Positions 61,339-64,000 of a stretch of 64,000 bases of DNA are shown in pieces (position 1 is the stretch's first letter; each line of letters starts with the position of its first letter). The notes under the pieces were generated by a model. That model was not told where the DNA came from. It searched no databases and saw only the letters and a program-made list of their open reading frames with translations. The DNA comes from Pseudoduganella rivuli (GTDB lineage Bacteria; Pseudomonadota; Gammaproteobacteria; Burkholderiales; Burkholderiaceae_D), in contig NZ_WKJJ01000032.1 of NCBI RefSeq assembly GCF_009674485.1, positions 1-64,000 of the forward strand. The letters are read 5' to 3'. Made by a program: the position numbers and the translations under genes.

Positions 61339-62258
61339 CGGTCGCTTCCCTGTCCCGCGCCGAACTGGGTGAGCGCATGGCGCGCGATGGCATCGTGCTG
61401 CAAACGGGCGCCTTCCTGGTCCACCTGCATTCCGCGATTCCCGTCGTCGCCGACGGCATCGCGCTGATGTACCGCGATTATCCGCTGCATCCCGCCGACG
61501 CATTTGCCCACTTTCACTTGAAGTTGTACCGCCCGGCCTCGCTGCGGCGCTGGTACCGGCCGCAAGTCCACATGCTGTTCGACGGCGAAGCGCTGTTCCA
61601 GCCGTTGCCGCTGGCGCACGCCTTTCCCATGCTGGAATGGGGCTTGAACTGGTGCGTGGCCAACCGCGCCCACCGTTACCTGATGATCCATGCCGCCGTA
61701 CTGGAGCGGGGCGGGCGCGCCGTGATTTTGCCGGCGCCGCCAGGCTCGGGCAAAAGCACACTGTGCGCGGCGCTGGCCTACCGGGGCTGGCGCCTGCTGT
61801 CCGATGAACTGACCTTGATCCGGCCGGAAGATGGCTGGATCGTGCCGGTGCCACGGCCGGTCAGCCTGAAAAACGCCTCGATCGATGTCATGCGCAGCTA
61901 CCTGAGCCGTGATACCGACCAGGCCGTGTTCACCACGCCGGTGGATACGACGCTGAAAGGCTGGGTGGCGCATTTGCGCGCTCCGGGCGATGCCGTGGCG
62001 CGCGGCAGCGTATGCGTGCCCCCGGCGTGGATCGTCTTTCCCCGCTACCAGGCCGGCGCACCATCCACGCTGGAAGCGCTGCAACAGGCGCCCACCCACA
62101 TGGACATGGCGAAGAATGCGTTCAATTACAGCCTGCTGGGCGCCCGCGGCTTCGACATGCTGGCCGACGTGGTCGGCAATGTGCGCAGTTACCGCTACAC
62201 CTACAGCGCGCTGGACGACGCGATGGCCGTGTTTGACCAGCTGGCGGCGCAGCCATGA
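61332..62258 (+). CDS. HprK-related kinase A
   Basis: A 308-residue protein related to HPr kinase/phosphorylase. The P-loop is Pro136-Pro-Gly-Ser-Gly-Lys141-Ser-Thr, preceded by His120 (MIHAAVLE), with Asp158-Glu159 in LLSDELTLI. The first 110 residues are specific to the HprK_rel_A group. There is no HPr gene here and no phosphotransferase system, so it phosphorylates something else, perhaps the peptide delivered by the PqqD-like protein. It is coupled to both neighbours (7-nt and 4-nt overlaps). Confidence 0.88.
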   Translation: MLTVASLSRAELGERMARDGIVLQTGAFLVHLHSAIPVVADGIALMYRDYPLHPADAFAHFHLKLYRPASLRRWYRPQVHMLFDGEALFQPLPLAHAFPMLEWGLNWCVANRAHRYLMIHAAVLERGGRAVILPAPPGSGKSTLCAALAYRGWRLLSDELTLIRPEDGWIVPVPRPVSLKNASIDVMRSYLSRDTDQAVFTTPVDTTLKGWVAHLRAPGDAVARGSVCVPPAWIVFPRYQAGAPSTLEALQQAPTHMDMAKNAFNYSLLGARGFDMLADVVGNVRSYRYTYSALDDAMAVFDQLAAQP

Positions 62259-63379
62259 CGCCATTGTCCCTGCCGCTGGCCATCCGTGCATTCCGCGAGC
62301 CATCCTGCCTGGCCGGGTTGACGGCGGCCGAATGGCATTTGTTGTTGCGCCAGTGTTCCAAGGCCAACCTCGACGCCCGCCTGTATTACCTGCTGGAACA
62401 GCGGGGCGAACTGGACGTGATTCCGCCGCAGGCGCGCGAGCTGCTGGAATGGGTGCGGGTCATTGCCGAGCGCCATGCGCAGGCTGCCCGCTGGGAAGTA
62501 CGGCATATCCACGCGGCGCTGCGGGAAACCGGCGGGCCGCTGATCTTGCTGAAAGGCGCGGCCTACACGATGGCGCAATTGCCATCGGCGCCGGGCCGCC
62601 TGTATTCGGATATCGACATCCTGGTCGACGAAGCACTGCTGTCGGACGTGGAGAAAGCGCTGATGCTGCATGGCTGGCACACCACCCACCACGACAGTTA
62701 CGACCAGCGCTATTACCGCCAGTGGATGCATGAATTGCCGCCCATGATGCACATCCATCGCCAGACCGCGATCGATGTCCACCATGCGATCCTGCCCCGC
62801 ACGGCGCCCGTGCATCCGGACCCGCAGCAATTGCGGGACGGCGCCGTGCCCGTCCCCGGCATCGAGGGCGTGTACGTGCTGGCGCCGGAAGACATGGTGC
62901 TGCACAGCGCCACCCACTTGTTCTTTGACGGTGAATGCGATCACGGCTTGCGCGACCTGGTCGACCTGGATGCCTTGCTGCGCCATTTCAGCACCCGGCC
63001 CGGATTCTGGGAAGGACTGGCTACGCGGGCGCACCTGTTGCAACTGACGCGCCCGCTGTTTTACGCGCTGCGTTATACGGAACGCCTGCTGGGCACGCCG
63101 CTGCCGCCGCAAGCGGCCGCCGCGCGGGAGGCGGGCCGTCCCAATCCCGTCTTGCTGGCGCTGATGGATAGCCTGTTCCACCGCGCACTGATGCCGATGC
63201 ACAGCAGTTGCGACGACCGCTGGAGCGCCACGGCGCGCTTCCTGATTTATTTGCGCGGCAACTGGCTGCGCATGCCGCCGCTGATGCTGGCAAGGCACCT
63301 GTTCCACAAGGCGTTTCTGTCACCGAACGAAGGGAAGGGCGATACGCCGGCGGCGGAAACGGAACTGGAACGGCCTTAG
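62255..63379 (+). CDS. Nucleotidyltransferase-fold protein (PF14907-like)
   Basis: A 374-residue protein. The active-site region is LLLKGAAYTM (Lys100-Gly101) and YSDIDILVDE (Asp119, Asp121), the metal-binding pair of the Pol-beta nucleotidyltransferase fold; the following His-rich segment (HHDSYDQRYYRQWMHE, HIHRQTAIDVHHAI) and helical C-terminus fit the uncharacterised nucleotidyltransferase family found with HprK-like kinases. It could transfer a nucleotide to a protein or sugar. It overlaps the kinase gene by 4 nt (ATGA) and ends the set; 64 bp follow before the transglycosylase gene. Confidence 0.85.
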   Translation: MTPLSLPLAIRAFREPSCLAGLTAAEWHLLLRQCSKANLDARLYYLLEQRGELDVIPPQARELLEWVRVIAERHAQAARWEVRHIHAALRETGGPLILLKGAAYTMAQLPSAPGRLYSDIDILVDEALLSDVEKALMLHGWHTTHHDSYDQRYYRQWMHELPPMMHIHRQTAIDVHHAILPRTAPVHPDPQQLRDGAVPVPGIEGVYVLAPEDMVLHSATHLFFDGECDHGLRDLVDLDALLRHFSTRPGFWEGLATRAHLLQLTRPLFYALRYTERLLGTPLPPQAAAAREAGRPNPVLLALMDSLFHRALMPMHSSCDDRWSATARFLIYLRGNWLRMPPLMLARHLFHKAFLSPNEGKGDTPAAETELERP

Positions 63380-63443
63380 TCTTTCCAGGAAATTGTCCAG
63401 CGAATTGCTACAATGAATGATGCCTGTCAGGGAGGGCTCAGTC

Positions 63444-64000
63444 ATGGAACGCGACCTGCGCATAGTTTCATTGATGGCGTTGCTGTGCATTAGTACCCCG
63501 CTGGTCTGCTGGGCGGCCGAAGAAGCATCCGCTGAAGAGCTGGCCGCGCAGGCGGCGCGCCACGAGCACGGCGAAGGCGTGCCGCGCGATCCGGTGCTGG
63601 CCCGCACGCTGTATTGCCGTGCCGCGCGCCAGGGTTATGCGCCGGCCCAGTATGCGCTGGGCTGGATGCTGGCCAACGGCCGCGGCGGCGCGCGCGACGA
63701 CAGCGCGGCCCGCCACCTGTTTACACTGGCCGCCGCCCAGGGCCACATGCAGGCGCAAACCATGGCCACGCAACTGAGCGCGACGCCGGTGGCGCCGGCC
63801 TGCCTGTTGCCGGATTTGCCGCCGCAGCCCAAATTCGACTTGCCCCCGATATCGATGTGGACGCCCAATCCCCAGGTGGCGCGGCTGGTCGGCCGGCTGG
63901 CGCCGGAATTCAATGTCGACCCCCTGCTGGTGCTGGCGATTATTTCAGTCGAGTCCGGCTTTAACAGCCGCGCCGTGTCGCCCAGGCAGGCGCAGGGGCT
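63444..64000 (+). CDS. Lytic transglycosylase with Sel1-like repeats (partial)
   Basis: The window ends inside this gene; 185 codons are seen. A signal peptide (to about Trp-Ala-Ala near 24) is followed by Sel1-type repeats (ARTLYCRAARQGYAPAQYALGWMLANG) and then the start of a Slt domain, with the catalytic Glu in IISVESGFNSRAVSP. Such proteins cleave peptidoglycan glycan strands and may open the wall for polymer export. Start 63444 has a GGGAGGG site upstream. Confidence 0.88.
   Translation, partial: MERDLRIVSLMALLCISTPLVCWAAEEASAEELAAQAARHEHGEGVPRDPVLARTLYCRAARQGYAPAQYALGWMLANGRGGARDDSAARHLFTLAAAQGHMQAQTMATQLSATPVAPACLLPDLPPQPKFDLPPISMWTPNPQVARLVGRLAPEFNVDPLLVLAIISVESGFNSRAVSPRQAQG

Noticed and set aside
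1..64000. tRNA, rRNA, CRISPR arrays, intact transposases
   Set aside because: None seen on reading both strands; short RNAs without coding context could be missed.

Overview
The window looks like chromosomal DNA of a high-GC betaproteobacterium. Family Oxalobacteraceae (Massilia, Duganella or Janthinobacterium relatives) is the best guess, because a complete exosortase A (XrtA, EpsH-type) exopolysaccharide locus with the PrsK/PrsR regulators sits beside an HPr-rel-A type gene set. This placement is inferred from gene content and style; no marker gene such as rRNA is present.

Layout. (1) 1-7.5 kb is visibly AT-richer than the rest. It holds four minus-strand genes: an exported CHAT-type (caspase-like) peptidase, an exported metallophosphoesterase, a protein made of two copies of one ~90-residue domain, and a lipoprotein. 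A tandem 25-bp repeat lies at the left edge and a decayed FitAB/VapBC-type toxin-antitoxin pair at the right. It reads as an acquired island. (2) 7.5-14.6 kb carries a spermidine-synthase-like protein split into two overlapping genes, a guanine deaminase with a signal peptide, and a DUF4214/Fn3/YHYH lipoprotein followed by a HupE/UreJ-type membrane protein. (3) 14.8-30.1 kb is the first glycan block: flippase, ATP-grasp ligase, DegT-type aminotransferase, an alpha/alpha-toroid protein, a TetR regulator, a hybrid sensor kinase, a 45-residue membrane protein, an XrtA-type O-antigen ligase, an acyltransferase, a deacetylase-like protein and a large lipoprotein.

(4) 30.6-58.5 kb is the core XrtA locus. 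A rightward arm (epimerase, priming glycosyltransferase, prsK, prsR, beta-helix protein) ends at a strong bidirectional terminator. The opposing leftward arm runs from the chain-length protein through tyrosine autokinase, outer-membrane protein, ATPase, wecB, deacetylase, FemAB-like protein, glycosyltransferases, exosortase A and amidotransferase to further glycosyltransferases, a deacetylase and an aminotransferase. (5) 58.7-64 kb runs rightward: exported serine protease, outer-membrane export lipoprotein, then a small Tat-like secreted protein behind a good sigma-54 promoter candidate. A PqqD-like protein, an HprK-related kinase, a nucleotidyltransferase and a truncated lytic transglycosylase follow.

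How it fits together. The locus can prime, build, decorate, flip, polymerise and export a polysaccharide, and can process PEP-CTERM proteins at the inner membrane, although no PEP-CTERM substrate is encoded here. PrsR has a sigma-54 activator domain, and the best sigma-54 promoter candidate precedes the small secreted protein and HPr-rel-A genes. The two most promising poorly described systems are that secreted-protein/PqqD/HprK-like/nucleotidyltransferase set (60.4-63.4 kb) and the CHAT peptidase/phosphoesterase island (0.1-5.7 kb).
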